Source of the DNA: Bacteroidota bacterium
GTDB lineage: Bacteria; Bacteroidota; Bacteroidia; Bacteroidales; UBA4417
Direction: 5' to 3'
NCBI GenBank assembly: GCA_013376995.1
Contig: JACAAZ010000001.1
Location: forward strand, 358,957 to 422,956
Length of the DNA stretch: 64,000 nucleotides
Below are positions 19,469 through 33,101 of this stretch, in pieces (the first letter of the stretch is position 1; every line of letters starts with the position of its first letter). The position numbers and the translations under genes were made by a program. The notes beneath the pieces are model-generated. The model did no database searches and was not told the DNA's origin. It saw nothing but the letters and a program-made list of their open reading frames with translations.

Positions 19469-19976
19469 AAAGCTTTTTAAGGAAGTTGATCCTGTTGAAA
19501 TCAATGAGAATGTTTTTCATTTGATTAATGATACATGGTTCCTCTTAACAGCCGGAACATTAACCAACTTCAATACAATGACTGCAAGCTGGGGTTCACT
19601 GGGCATTCTGTGGAACAAGCCAGTTGCATTTGCTTTCGTAAGGCCTCAGAGACATACTTATGGATTCATGGAACAGGCAGAAAGGTTCACATTAAGTTTC
19701 CTTTCCGAGGAATACAGACCAGCACTGAAATATTGTGGAAAGTATTCAGGCAGGGATGTGGATAAAATTCTTAATACAGGATTGATTCCTCTGGGAACTA
19801 AAAATGGATCAGTTACTTTTGAGCAGTCATCCCTAGTACTGGAATGCAGAAAACTATATTTTTCCGATTTGGATGCATCCCATTTCCTTGATCCTAAAAT
19901 AATTAAAAATTACCCTTTGAATGATTTCCATCGGATGTATATTGGTGGAATTGAGCACTGTTTAGTTAAAAAATAA
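19461..19976 (+). CDS. Flavin reductase-like FMN-binding protein
   Basis: A 171-residue flavin reductase-like domain protein (split-barrel FMN-binding fold). NFNTMTASWGSLGILWNKPVAFAFVRPQRHTYGF contains the conserved N-x-M-x-A-S-W-G flavin-contact motif and the P-x-R-x-T segment; FTLSFLSEE follows. Such proteins reduce FMN with NAD(P)H or act as small flavoenzymes. It is translationally coupled to the upstream lipoprotein gene by an 8-base overlap, an odd pairing whose meaning is not clear. Confidence 0.9.
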   Translation: MIEKLFKEVDPVEINENVFHLINDTWFLLTAGTLTNFNTMTASWGSLGILWNKPVAFAFVRPQRHTYGFMEQAERFTLSFLSEEYRPALKYCGKYSGRDVDKILNTGLIPLGTKNGSVTFEQSSLVLECRKLYFSDLDASHFLDPKIIKNYPLNDFHRMYIGGIEHCLVKK

Positions 19977-20107
19977 CTTATCAGGTGATTTCATAAATTC
20001 GATCAAGTTTTACTTGTCTTTCTCAAAATACTATATCTTAGCAGGCCTCAAATCAAGGCCAGCAATCAAATCAGGAACATACCAGATTCATTTTAAATCC
20101 TGTATCC

Positions 20108-20659
20108 TTGAAATTACTTACCAATATTCGTTACCGTCTTGCAAAACGGAATCTTCAACTGGATCATCAGAAGATAATCCGTGACAGAAAACCTCATAGC
20201 CTGGATTCAGCTCAATACCTGGCATTGCTTTATTATTTACCGGATGAGGATACCTACAAGCGGGTTGACGAATTCATCCGGAAACTCAACGACCTGAATA
20301 TTAAAGTGAAAGTTGCATGTTATACTGACATGAAAATAATACCGCACTATTTTATTCCAAAACTGCTTCAGGATATAATTACCATTAAAGATCTCAATTG
20401 GTATTTTCAACCTGTCAAACCTTTTGTTAAGGATTTCCTGGAGGAAGAGTTTGACTTGCTTATTGATCTTTCAACGAGTGACCATTTCCCGCTGCTTTAT
20501 CTTTCAGCCAAATCAAAGGCCAGTTTGAAAATTGGCCGTTTCGATGAGTCACACCAGGATTATTACGATCTAATGATTGACGTTTCTAAAGATGCTTCTT
20601 TAGAATATTTAATTGAACAGGTAATGCATTATTTAACAAAAATCAATACTGAATCCTAA
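20108..20659 (+). CDS. DUF6913-type protein upstream of dapA
   Basis: A 183-residue cytosolic protein of a Bacteroidota-restricted family (I recall it as DUF6913), with no known function. The only plausible start is TTG at 20108 (MKLLTNIRYRLAKRNLQLDHQ); no in-frame ATG occurs in the first half. The N-terminus is basic and helical, and the middle (KVACYTDMKIIPHYFIPK, DLLIDLSTSDHFPLLYLSA) has a Rossmann-like alternation. The stop codon directly abuts the dapA ATG, so the two are almost certainly co-transcribed. An involvement with lysine or cell-wall precursor synthesis is inference from context only. Confidence 0.82.
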   Translation: MKLLTNIRYRLAKRNLQLDHQKIIRDRKPHSLDSAQYLALLYYLPDEDTYKRVDEFIRKLNDLNIKVKVACYTDMKIIPHYFIPKLLQDIITIKDLNWYFQPVKPFVKDFLEEEFDLLIDLSTSDHFPLLYLSAKSKASLKIGRFDESHQDYYDLMIDVSKDASLEYLIEQVMHYLTKINTES

Positions 20660-21556
20660 ATGAATTCAAAATTCAAAGGTACCGGGGTTGCCCTGGTCAC
20701 ACCCTTTCACAAACAAGGAACAATTGATTTTGGTTCTTTGGAGAAAATGATCGAACACTGCATAGGCGGTGGCATCAATTACCTGGTGATCATGGGAACT
20801 ACTGCGGAAACTGCCACACTTTCAAGAGAAGAGAAACTGGCATTGTCAGAATATGTTATAGAAGTTGTGAACCAACGAGTGCCACTTGTACTTGGAATTG
20901 GAGGAAATAATACCCAGGAAGTAGTCAATATACTTCGAACTAATTCATTCGAAGGATTTGACGCAATCCTATCAGTAACACCTTATTATAATAAGCCTCA
21001 ACAGAGGGGCTTATACCTGCATTACAAAAGTATTGCAGTCGTTAGTCCTATCCCCATTATCATGTATAATGTTCCATCCAGAACGAGCGTAAACATGAAA
21101 CCTGAGATTGTCCTGCAATTGGCAAACGATTTCGATAACATTATCGGTATCAAGGAAGCTTCAGGTAATATTGAGCAAGTTATGGAGATTGTAAGGCTGA
21201 AGCACAAAGATTTTCTGGTGATATCCGGCGATGACCTTCTTACCCTTCCACTCCTGGCGATGGGTTGTGATGGAGTTATATCCGTTTCTGCAAATGCCTA
21301 TCCACAAGAAGTATCACAAATGGTCCAATTGGGGATTAAAGGAGAAATGAAAAAAGCACGTGAAATTCACTACCGGATTTCAGAGTTCACAAAAGCTCTA
21401 TTTGCTGATGGTAATCCTGCCGGAATTAAAGCAGCTCTTGAGATCAAAGGATTGATATCAAATCACCTTAGACTGCCCTTAGTTAAAGTTGAGAAAAATC
21501 TTTACAATCATATTACAAATCTTATTTCTGAACTTGATTCGAAAACAAACTCTTAA
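20660..21556 (+). CDS. dapA: 4-hydroxy-tetrahydrodipicolinate synthase
   Basis: Condenses pyruvate and aspartate semialdehyde in the diaminopimelate/lysine pathway. The 298-residue TIM barrel shows the Schiff-base K165 in GIKEASGN, Y136 in IIMYNVPSR, R141, and the TT pair (T47, T48) in MGTTAET; TPYYNKP (107-113) matches the family. It abuts the preceding DUF6913 gene and is followed 20 bases later by the M14 carboxypeptidase gene. Confidence 0.95.
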   Translation: MNSKFKGTGVALVTPFHKQGTIDFGSLEKMIEHCIGGGINYLVIMGTTAETATLSREEKLALSEYVIEVVNQRVPLVLGIGGNNTQEVVNILRTNSFEGFDAILSVTPYYNKPQQRGLYLHYKSIAVVSPIPIIMYNVPSRTSVNMKPEIVLQLANDFDNIIGIKEASGNIEQVMEIVRLKHKDFLVISGDDLLTLPLLAMGCDGVISVSANAYPQEVSQMVQLGIKGEMKKAREIHYRISEFTKALFADGNPAGIKAALEIKGLISNHLRLPLVKVEKNLYNHITNLISELDSKTNS

Positions 21557-21576
21557 AGAGTCTAACAATTAGAAAA

Positions 21577-23886
21577 ATGAAAAGATTACTACCTCTGCTG
21601 CTCGTTCTCTTTCTTGCATCCCTATTAAAAGCCCAGGATATTTCAAGTCAACTGGACCTTGCCAATAAACAACTCTCAAATCGTGGGGAAGTTTATTTCT
21701 CATTCCCTCTCAAGTCAAAAGCCGATATCAACTTACTGACCCGGCAGATATCAATTGATAAAGTTGATGGCAATACTGTTGTTGCTTATGCGAATCAGAA
21801 GGAATTCAATAAGTTCCTTGAGTATTCCGACCAGTTCAATGTACTTACACCTCCTTCTTTACTTGAGAATGTAGCAATGTCAGATAACCCCAAACAGGTC
21901 CTGACATGGAATTATTATCCAACATATACAGCATATGAATCTATAATGGCTCAGTTTGCCAGTGATCATCCCGATATTTGCAAACTTGTAACCATTGGTA
22001 CACTAGCCTCTGGACGGAAACTTCTGGCAGTGAAGATTACCAGGAATCCTGATGTACAGGAAAATGAACCTGAATTCCTGTATACCTCTTCGATCCATGG
22101 AGACGAAACTACAGGTTATGTCCTGATGCTCCATCTCATTGATTACATTTTATCAAATTATGGCACAGATGACCGAATCACCAATATGGTGAATTCAATG
22201 GAAATTTATATCAATCCCCTGGCAAATCCTGACGGAACTTACAAGGGAGGGAATTCTTCTGTAAACGGCGCAACCCGCACCAATGCCAACAATGTTGATC
22301 TCAACCGCAATTATGCAGATCCTGAGGATGGCCAGCATCCGGACGGAAATCCATGGCAGCCTGAAACCGTTGCATTTATGAATTTCGCCGGATTTCATCA
22401 CTTTGTTATGTCGGCTAATTTTCACGGAGGCAATGAAGTATTAAATTATCCCTGGGATACATGGCCCAGGCTTGCTGCTGATGATAACTGGTGGCAGTAT
22501 GTATGCCGTGAATATGCTGATACTGTTCATTTATATTCTCCTACAACTTACATGTCAGGATTCAACAATGGCATATCCAATGGGTATGCATGGTATTCAA
22601 TCAGTGGTGGCAGGCAGGACTATATGAACTATTTCAGGAACTGCAGGGAAGTTACAATTGAGATTTCGGATACAAAACTGTTGCCGGAGAACCAGTTGAT
22701 CAATCATTGGAACTATAATTACAGGTCCTTCCTGAATTATTTGGAGGAGAGCACCTACAGCCTGCAGGGCTTAGTGACAGATTCCATTAGCGGGGAACCT
22801 CTCAATGCACGAATTTTCATTTACGGGCATGATATTGACAGTTCACAGGTAAATACAGATCCTGCTGTCGGAGATTATCATCGTATGCTTAAGGCAGGAA
22901 CTTACAATGTTACCTATTCCGCTGCCGGTTATATTTCGAAAACTATCACTGTTCAGATCGTTGACCGCCAAAAGACAATTCAAAACGTTCAATTGTATGA
23001 TGGGCGTCTTGCAACTAATTTCAGCTGCGATTCAGCTACAATTCCTGTTGGAGGAACCGTACACTTTACCGACCGATCTGCTGGCAGCCCTCAATCCTGG
23101 CATTGGGAATTTGAAGGAGGATCACCCTCCGTTTCAAATGACCAGAATCCATTTGTCAATTATACGCAACCGGGGAAATATAGTGTTAAACTTGTAACAA
23201 CCCGCCCAGGTTCCTCAGATTCACTGCTGAGGCAAGCCTATATTGATGTAAGAATGATGTACCTGATGGGAAATCAATCCTATACAGTTTGTGATGCCTT
23301 GTTTTTGGATTCTGGCGGATTAGGGGCAGGATATTCAAATAATGAATCTTCAGTAGTTACTTTCTTACCAGAACAGCCGAATACAAGGTTAAAAGTAGAT
23401 TTTAACAGTTTCAATGTTGAATCATCTGTGGATTGCCAATCCGATTACCTTAAGGTATTTGACGGTACAGATACAAATGCCACCCTTCTTGGAACTTTTT
23501 GTGGTAGTTCATTACCACAGGAAATGATGGCATCCAATGTTGCAGGTGCATTAACCTTTCAGTTTGTTTCGAACGGTTCGGTAAATGCTTCTGGTTGGGA
23601 GGCTGTGCTTGAATGCGATTCCAATGTTGGCATTCCTTTAATCAACTCTAATCCGTTCAGGCTGTATCCTAATCCAAATTCCAATGGATGGTTGAGAATC
23701 GAATCACTTTCGAAAATCAGCACACTTAGTATTACTGATATTCTGGGCCATGAACTAAAACTTATGCATCCGAATTCGAATGATATCCAGGTCCAATGTG
23801 ACTTTCCGGATGGATGTTATATTTTCAGAATGCAGATTGGGGACCATGTTTACTCAAGCCAGGTAATTATTCTCAAACGAAAATAG
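21577..23886 (+). CDS. M14 zinc carboxypeptidase with PKD, CUB and T9SS sorting domains
   Basis: Secreted metallocarboxypeptidase, 769 residues. After a signal peptide (ends LLKAQ) and a propeptide-like region comes the M14 domain (about 115-385). Zinc ligands are H174 and E177 (SIHGDETTG) and H283 (NFHGGNEV), with general base E362 (VTIEIS). Then a carboxypeptidase regulatory-like/transthyretin-type fold (about 395-475), a PKD domain (WHWEFEGGSPSVSNDQNP), a CUB-like domain (SDYLKVFDGTDTNATLLGTFCG), and a type A sorting domain (FRLYPNPNSNGWLRIESLS). Export by the type IX system is expected. CUB fused to M14 in a T9SS cargo probably helps substrate or surface binding. Confidence 0.93.
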   Translation: MKRLLPLLLVLFLASLLKAQDISSQLDLANKQLSNRGEVYFSFPLKSKADINLLTRQISIDKVDGNTVVAYANQKEFNKFLEYSDQFNVLTPPSLLENVAMSDNPKQVLTWNYYPTYTAYESIMAQFASDHPDICKLVTIGTLASGRKLLAVKITRNPDVQENEPEFLYTSSIHGDETTGYVLMLHLIDYILSNYGTDDRITNMVNSMEIYINPLANPDGTYKGGNSSVNGATRTNANNVDLNRNYADPEDGQHPDGNPWQPETVAFMNFAGFHHFVMSANFHGGNEVLNYPWDTWPRLAADDNWWQYVCREYADTVHLYSPTTYMSGFNNGISNGYAWYSISGGRQDYMNYFRNCREVTIEISDTKLLPENQLINHWNYNYRSFLNYLEESTYSLQGLVTDSISGEPLNARIFIYGHDIDSSQVNTDPAVGDYHRMLKAGTYNVTYSAAGYISKTITVQIVDRQKTIQNVQLYDGRLATNFSCDSATIPVGGTVHFTDRSAGSPQSWHWEFEGGSPSVSNDQNPFVNYTQPGKYSVKLVTTRPGSSDSLLRQAYIDVRMMYLMGNQSYTVCDALFLDSGGLGAGYSNNESSVVTFLPEQPNTRLKVDFNSFNVESSVDCQSDYLKVFDGTDTNATLLGTFCGSSLPQEMMASNVAGALTFQFVSNGSVNASGWEAVLECDSNVGIPLINSNPFRLYPNPNSNGWLRIESLSKISTLSITDILGHELKLMHPNSNDIQVQCDFPDGCYIFRMQIGDHVYSSQVIILKRK

Positions 23887-23898
23887 TTGAACCTCTTT

Positions 23899-23930
23899 AA
23901 AAAAAAACAGGCAAATGCCTGTTTTTTTTT
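23899..23930. terminator. Bidirectional terminator between the M14 gene and the next T9SS cargo
   Basis: ACAGGC pairs with GCCTGT around AAAT, flanked by an A run on the left (from 23899) and nine T residues on the right (23922-23930). It serves both converging genes and overlaps the last codons of the minus-strand gene. Confidence 0.85.
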
Positions 23931-24822
23931 ATTTCCTGACAATCACTTTCCTGGAGATGAGACCGGCAGATGAATTAATTTGAAGGAAATAAATCCCGGA
24001 TCTCAGGTCCTTGTCAAAATCAAGTGTCAATTGGTTAGTTCCTGTCATAATTTCCATTTCCTGTACAATTACCCTTTTCCCGATATTATCAATAAGTGAG
24101 ACAATTGCATGATCGTCTTTTGAACTGTACAAATTAATATGAAGAAAACTGGATGCGGGATTTGGATAAATACTAATACCGGAAGGAATCTCATGAGTTT
24201 CCGTTCCCAGCACAATTCCATTGAAGGACAAATCATCGATCCAAATAAAGCTGTTTTTGACCGGAACTTTACCGCTGGAAGAAATCATGATAACAGCAGT
24301 GTCTGGATCATTAGGATTTCTATAGACAAATGGCAGGGTGAATGATTCCCAGGAATGCATCATTCCGGTAGTGGTAAAACTGAGTGAAGCTATCGTATCC
24401 CTTTGCTGAAAGGAAGAATTCCATTTAGTCAGCCATGCAGCAACAGTCGCTGCGTCAGCACCATAACCCATATGCTGCCATTTCCCTTTGAGGCTTTGAG
24501 GTCGCGAATTGAAAGGAAAACCAGAAATCGGGCGATAGGTAAGGCTATCCAGTTGACCACTTACGATAATGCCAGGAACAACTGCTGATCCAACACCTTT
24601 AGTTGTAAGCTTTACATATGCTAATCCTGCAGCGGGAGTCGAAGTGCCCTTAAGAAGAGTATAAACACCGGCAGAAGCTGTAGTCGGATTCATATTACCC
24701 CAACGGTCAGGTGAATCATACGTCCCAAAATTAGTCCAGTTTTCGAAACTGGCATTTGGAATCTGCGCATTAACTATATAAACAACAGTCGAGAGGATTG
24801 TAGCGAATAGTAGCTTTTTCAT
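23929..24822 (-). CDS. T9SS type A cargo protein with an N-terminal carbohydrate-binding-like domain
   Basis: A 297-residue exported protein. I use the ATG at 24822 (MKKLLFATILSTVVYIVNAQ), which gives a clean signal peptide; the frame continues 14 codons further upstream. The mature N-terminus IPNASFENWTNFGTYDSPDRWG opens a beta-sandwich of the PCMD or carbohydrate-binding type often found in Bacteroidota surface proteins. The C-terminal 75 residues (ISIYPNPASSFLHINLYS to SRKVIVRK) form a type A sorting domain. No catalytic motif is visible, so a binding role is likely. It is a probable monocistronic gene. Confidence 0.85.
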   Translation of the reverse strand: MKKLLFATILSTVVYIVNAQIPNASFENWTNFGTYDSPDRWGNMNPTTASAGVYTLLKGTSTPAAGLAYVKLTTKGVGSAVVPGIIVSGQLDSLTYRPISGFPFNSRPQSLKGKWQHMGYGADAATVAAWLTKWNSSFQQRDTIASLSFTTTGMMHSWESFTLPFVYRNPNDPDTAVIMISSSGKVPVKNSFIWIDDLSFNGIVLGTETHEIPSGISIYPNPASSFLHINLYSSKDDHAIVSLIDNIGKRVIVQEMEIMTGTNQLTLDFDKDLRSGIYFLQINSSAGLISRKVIVRK

Positions 24823-24881
24823 GTGGATTTTTTTGAGATGCAAGTATAACAATAAATGCACCACCCGGTTTTAAAGAAATG

Positions 24882-27095
24882 TTAATAATTGTACCTCAGG
24901 TAGTCTGTAATCATTGGAAATTCTTCGGGATTAGCACCATTCAGGATTAGGAATTCACGGTCAAATTCAAGTATTTCATTGAATTTGGCTAAACTGATAT
25001 CAATCCCCTCAAGAGCTTTCCTGTAGTACTCCATTGCTTTGGTCTTGTTATGCAGGCAAAACTCTACATGTCCTGCATTGATATAATCATGCGACTGGGC
25101 ATCAATTTGAAGAATATTGCTCATATAATTATGAGCCATCTCAATTTTACCTAATACGAAGCAACACCATCCTATCGGTCTCATCACCTTTTTATTATCG
25201 GGTGCCAGGAATTCTACCCTAAAATAGTGTTCCAATGCCTCCTCATACCTCTTAAGATCGAGATAGCAATTCCCTATCATAGTATGCAGGTAAACATCAT
25301 CCGGAGCTTGTTTAAGGGCTGTAGTGCACCATTCCAAGGCTTCATCATCAAGTTTAAGCTTACGAAGGCAGAAAATGATCTTCTTTACTGACCATAACCT
25401 GTTGCTCTCAAATATCTCTGATTTCTTATAATATTCCAGTGCTTTCCGATAATTACCCGAAAGCTGGTAGCTGTATGCCAGCTTCTCAATCACATCTTGC
25501 TGCGGGTTCTCAAGGCCCGCAAGAAATTCCAGAAGGTGAATAGCTTCCTCAAAATGCTCCTTTTCAAAAAGAAATTGTGCAGCAGTTTTGAGTACTTCAG
25601 GTGCAGGTTCCAACATATTTGATAATTCAGTGCCTGCAATATCCCAACTCAGGTTAAAGATATCGACGAAATCATTCCGAAATGGGTGAAGTTTATAGAA
25701 TCTATATAAATCCTGAATGTACTGTGTAAATATGTAGATGTCCTTTTCAGGCTTGTTCAGAATCGCATCTTCTTCTTTTATCTCATGAAGGTTTTCAGCC
25801 TCCATGATGAACAAACTCATGATGTTTCGCCCTTGTTCTAGTGGAAGATGATTGATATTGAAACAGAAGGAGTATTTATCAGAATTACACATATAAAATG
25901 ATTCCTCCATTCCTGCCAGGAAGGTTTCCTTCACTTGCGGATGCTCACTAACAGCATTCAGAACTGTTTCGTTGGATCTGTAAAATGGCCTGAACCAATT
26001 GGATAATTCCCTGAAAAAATCAAAATTCTTAAGCATTGCAAAGGTTCCCATAAACAGATCCAGGCCTTCCATCTGCATTTCCGACATCTTCTGGATCTTA
26101 TCCAGCAAGTCGGGACTATCTTCAAAAATCTTCTCCCAATCGGGATTTTTATCTTCGATCAGATCATCCGTCAGTAGGTGGTCCAGATCAAGTCTCTCCC
26201 TGATTTTAGATTCAAATTTCTGAACATCGGGTAAAATTTCTTCCTTAAAATTCCGGGTTATCTTTTCAGTTTCTCTTGCCTTTAATATCTGGATCAGGAT
26301 ATGGCGGACCTGTGAATAGAATTCCTGGTCATCCCGGTATTTTTCAATCCGATCACGGATTACCGGATACAACTGTACCCGATTATGATAAAAATAGATA
26401 GCTATTACCAAACCTGTTAAAGCTCTCTGCCAAACCTGTTCTTCGCCATTATCATAAAAATCGAACAATATCAGGAACTTTTCCTTATCGAAGCAAGTTA
26501 GCAAGCTCAAAGTCAAAGCACTTATTGCCAGGCACTTATCATGCCATGGCAAATCTGAGGATGACTTGATGGCATGCATCAACCGAATATCTGCCTCAGC
26601 ATATTTATCTGTCAGCCAAATCAGTTGAAAAATGCGAGGGGAGATTCTTGGCAACTCAGCTTCATTTATCTCACCAACGACATCATTCTCATGAAGAAGA
26701 CGAGCCAATTCTTTATCAAAATGCAGGGAGTCAATATTTCGTGCTGCTTCTTCCAGTGCAATTTCCTTTTTATCTTCCATCTGCGCTTTGATGGAATAGA
26801 TATGCATGCCTGTATTATGAAGAGCTTTTTGCTGCACCAGGTCCAATAACTCAAGAATGGAAACTCTCAGGGATTGATAAATACGGTCGCGCTGTGGGTC
26901 CGGAACGCCCCTGAAAGTATATTCAAGGAGCATCAGATAGGTTTTGTCCAGATTTTCGAACTGAAGTGTAAAATCAGCTACATGTATGCCCTCCATCAGG
27001 ATAGATAGTTTGGCGAGAGCTTCTTTTAACCGGTTCTTTATTACCAGATCATTAATATCGTTACTGAGATTTTCAATCTCTTTTTTGCTTAGCAT
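24882..27095 (-). CDS. TPR-repeat cytosolic protein
   Basis: A 737-residue soluble helical protein with no signal peptide. Tetratricopeptide repeats are recognisable in the last third: HFEEAIHLLEFLAGLENP, GNYRKALEYYKKSEIFESN, RYEEALEHYFRVEFLAPDN and KTKAMEYYRKALEGID. The N-terminal two thirds are helical and acidic without a repeat I can name. Such proteins are scaffolds; the partner is unknown. It lies 59 bases downstream of ligA on the same strand and could be the last gene of a GT39-ligA-TPR unit. Confidence 0.85.
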   Translation of the reverse strand: MLSKKEIENLSNDINDLVIKNRLKEALAKLSILMEGIHVADFTLQFENLDKTYLMLLEYTFRGVPDPQRDRIYQSLRVSILELLDLVQQKALHNTGMHIYSIKAQMEDKKEIALEEAARNIDSLHFDKELARLLHENDVVGEINEAELPRISPRIFQLIWLTDKYAEADIRLMHAIKSSSDLPWHDKCLAISALTLSLLTCFDKEKFLILFDFYDNGEEQVWQRALTGLVIAIYFYHNRVQLYPVIRDRIEKYRDDQEFYSQVRHILIQILKARETEKITRNFKEEILPDVQKFESKIRERLDLDHLLTDDLIEDKNPDWEKIFEDSPDLLDKIQKMSEMQMEGLDLFMGTFAMLKNFDFFRELSNWFRPFYRSNETVLNAVSEHPQVKETFLAGMEESFYMCNSDKYSFCFNINHLPLEQGRNIMSLFIMEAENLHEIKEEDAILNKPEKDIYIFTQYIQDLYRFYKLHPFRNDFVDIFNLSWDIAGTELSNMLEPAPEVLKTAAQFLFEKEHFEEAIHLLEFLAGLENPQQDVIEKLAYSYQLSGNYRKALEYYKKSEIFESNRLWSVKKIIFCLRKLKLDDEALEWCTTALKQAPDDVYLHTMIGNCYLDLKRYEEALEHYFRVEFLAPDNKKVMRPIGWCCFVLGKIEMAHNYMSNILQIDAQSHDYINAGHVEFCLHNKTKAMEYYRKALEGIDISLAKFNEILEFDREFLILNGANPEEFPMITDYLRYNY

Positions 27096-27154
27096 AGGAT
27101 GATAGATGAATAGTTAATTGGAATTTCATTCAACCAATGCCATGTCAAATTTAT

Positions 27155-30765
<3,611 letters not shown>

Positions 30766-30965
30766 GTATAGGTGAACAGGATTGTTTCTGATCCGTAAAT
30801 TTACAAATAAAAGGCTATTAAGCCTGTCAGGAATAGACAATCCTCCATAACTCCGATGCCATGTGATAATTATTTTCAGCCTTACTCAAGGATCAAATCT
30901 CTCAATCGAGTAATTTCGCCGCAAATTTCCTTTGATTGAACCAAGAATACACAGCTAACTTACGT

Positions 30966-33011
30966 ATGAAAAACTTTCCAATCATTCTGATCCTATTGGC
31001 TGTTATCCCTCAGCTTCTGATTTCAGAAAACAATCAGCCAATTCACAGGTATACTCCTGAACTTCTATGGAAACTTGGCAGGGTTAGTGAGCCCCAACTA
31101 TCACCGGATGAAAAAACTATACTGTTTGGTGTTTCCTGGTATGACCTGGCTGCCAACAAAGGAAACCGGGACCTTTATACAATGCCTGCCGAAGGCGGTA
31201 TTCCTGTCAGGATAACAAGCTCAAAATCCAGCGAAGCTAACGGCATATTCAGGCCTGATGGTAAAAAGATAGGATTTCTATCACCGGAATCCGGGTCAAT
31301 GCAATTATGGGAGATGGATCCGGATGGGAAGAACCCCATTCAGGTTTCTCATATTGATGGAGACCTGAATGGGTTTGCATATTCCCCTGATGGCCGCAAT
31401 CTACTATACACCTTAAGGGTAAAGCTGGATCAAACGCCAAATGATATATATCCTGATCTCCCGAAAGCCAATGCAAGGATTGAAACAGACTTAATGTACA
31501 GGCATTGGGATTCATGGAGTGATTATTCCTATAGCCATCTTTTTATTGCTTCATATTCCGATGGCAAATTAGGAGAAAGCTTCGATATCATGAACAAGGA
31601 AAGGTTCGATTGCCCAATGTTACCCTGGGGTGGAATGGAACAGATCAACTGGAGTCCGGATGGAAATCAGGTAGTTTATTGCTGCAAGAAAATGAGTGGC
31701 AAAGAATACAGTCTTAGCACCAATTCTGACATCTACCTTTATGATCTGGGTTCTAAAACCACTAAAAATATCAGTTCTCCTAATCCTGGTTATGACCAGG
31801 ATCCTGTCTTCTCTCCTGATGGAAAGAAGATTGTTTGGAGAAGTATGGAAAGGGATGGATTTGAAGCAGACAAAGACCGTATTATGGTTTATGATGTTGC
31901 TAAACAGATATATACAAACTATTCCAGGGATTTTGATCAGAATGCAGCCGGATTTTGTTGGTCCCTTGACAGCAAGGATTTATTTTTCCTCAGCAGTATC
32001 AAAGGAACTGTTCAAATCTTTGAACTGAACCTTGATTCCGGAGTTATCAAACAAGTTTCCAGCGGGGTTCATGATTATCTTTCCATACTGATATCAAAGA
32101 AAGGTTTGATTGGTGCGAAACAATCCATGCTCAACCCAACCGAACTTTATTCAATAGATCCAGCAGGAAAAGAAAAGCAACTCACCTTCATTAACCGGGA
32201 TATTTTGAAAGATATCCATTCAGCAACGGTGAAGGAAAGATGGGTTACTACTACTGATAACAAGAAAGAGCTTGTCTGGGTGATTTATCCTCCTGATTTT
32301 GATCCCTCGAAAAAGTATCCGGCCCTCCTTTATTGCGAAGGTGGTCCCCAGAGTATGGTAAGCCAGTTCTTTTCATACCGCTGGAATTTCCAGATAATGG
32401 CAGCCAACGATTATATTGTAGTGGCGCCAAACAGGCGTGGATTACCCGGTTTTGGCCAGGAATGGAATGATGAGATCAGCGGGGATTATGGCGGACAAAA
32501 TATGAAAGATTACCTGGTTGCGATCGATACGCTTTCTGCTGAACCTTATATCGACAAGAACAAACTTGGTGCTGTTGGCGCGAGCTATGGCGGTTTTTCC
32601 GTTCTCTGGCTTGCTGGCCATCACGAAAAGCGGTTCAAGGCATTTATCTCACATTGCGGGATATTCAACCTTGAAGACCAGTACCTGACAACAGAAGAAA
32701 TGTGGTTTGTAAACTGGGACCTCGGGGGACCATACTGGGAAAAGAACAATCCAAAGGTTGATCATTCCTATGCCAATTCTCCACACAAATTTGTGGATAA
32801 ATGGGATACGCCTATATTGATTATTGAAGGAGAAAATGATTTCAGGATACCTTTTACCCAGGGGATGGCTGCCTATAATGCTGCCCAGCTAAGGGGTATC
32901 CCTTCAAAATACCTTCACTTTCCTGATGAAACCCATTGGGTACTTAAACCTCAGAACTCTGTTCTCTGGCAGCGGGAGTTCTTTAAATGGCTGGATACCT
33001 ATCTTAAATAG
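30966..33011 (+). CDS. dpp5: Dipeptidyl-peptidase 5-like S9 family peptidase
   Basis: Exported serine exopeptidase releasing dipeptides. I use the ATG at 30966 (MKNFPIILILLAVIPQLLIS signal peptide, 681 residues) rather than the TTG at 30936. The N-terminal half is a beta-propeller with PD40 repeats (LSPDEKTILFGVSWYD, FSPDGKKIVW). The hydrolase domain has the nucleophile S540 in VGASYGGFS, D625 in GENDFRIP and H657 in DETHWVLKP. Stretches such as NDIYPDLPKA, SLSTNSDIYLYDL and ISGDYGGQNMKDYL resemble the DPP5 of Porphyromonas gingivalis as I remember it, and the length agrees. It fits a peptide-fermenting or peptide-scavenging habit. Confidence 0.92.
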   Translation: MKNFPIILILLAVIPQLLISENNQPIHRYTPELLWKLGRVSEPQLSPDEKTILFGVSWYDLAANKGNRDLYTMPAEGGIPVRITSSKSSEANGIFRPDGKKIGFLSPESGSMQLWEMDPDGKNPIQVSHIDGDLNGFAYSPDGRNLLYTLRVKLDQTPNDIYPDLPKANARIETDLMYRHWDSWSDYSYSHLFIASYSDGKLGESFDIMNKERFDCPMLPWGGMEQINWSPDGNQVVYCCKKMSGKEYSLSTNSDIYLYDLGSKTTKNISSPNPGYDQDPVFSPDGKKIVWRSMERDGFEADKDRIMVYDVAKQIYTNYSRDFDQNAAGFCWSLDSKDLFFLSSIKGTVQIFELNLDSGVIKQVSSGVHDYLSILISKKGLIGAKQSMLNPTELYSIDPAGKEKQLTFINRDILKDIHSATVKERWVTTTDNKKELVWVIYPPDFDPSKKYPALLYCEGGPQSMVSQFFSYRWNFQIMAANDYIVVAPNRRGLPGFGQEWNDEISGDYGGQNMKDYLVAIDTLSAEPYIDKNKLGAVGASYGGFSVLWLAGHHEKRFKAFISHCGIFNLEDQYLTTEEMWFVNWDLGGPYWEKNNPKVDHSYANSPHKFVDKWDTPILIIEGENDFRIPFTQGMAAYNAAQLRGIPSKYLHFPDETHWVLKPQNSVLWQREFFKWLDTYLK

Positions 33012-33101
33012 AAATTCTTTACTGATTAAATAGATTTAAGACTCAGATTGCACCGAAAGGCGCATATGGAGTTGGTATGATTTTTGGAAAACCTGTCAGG
33101 T

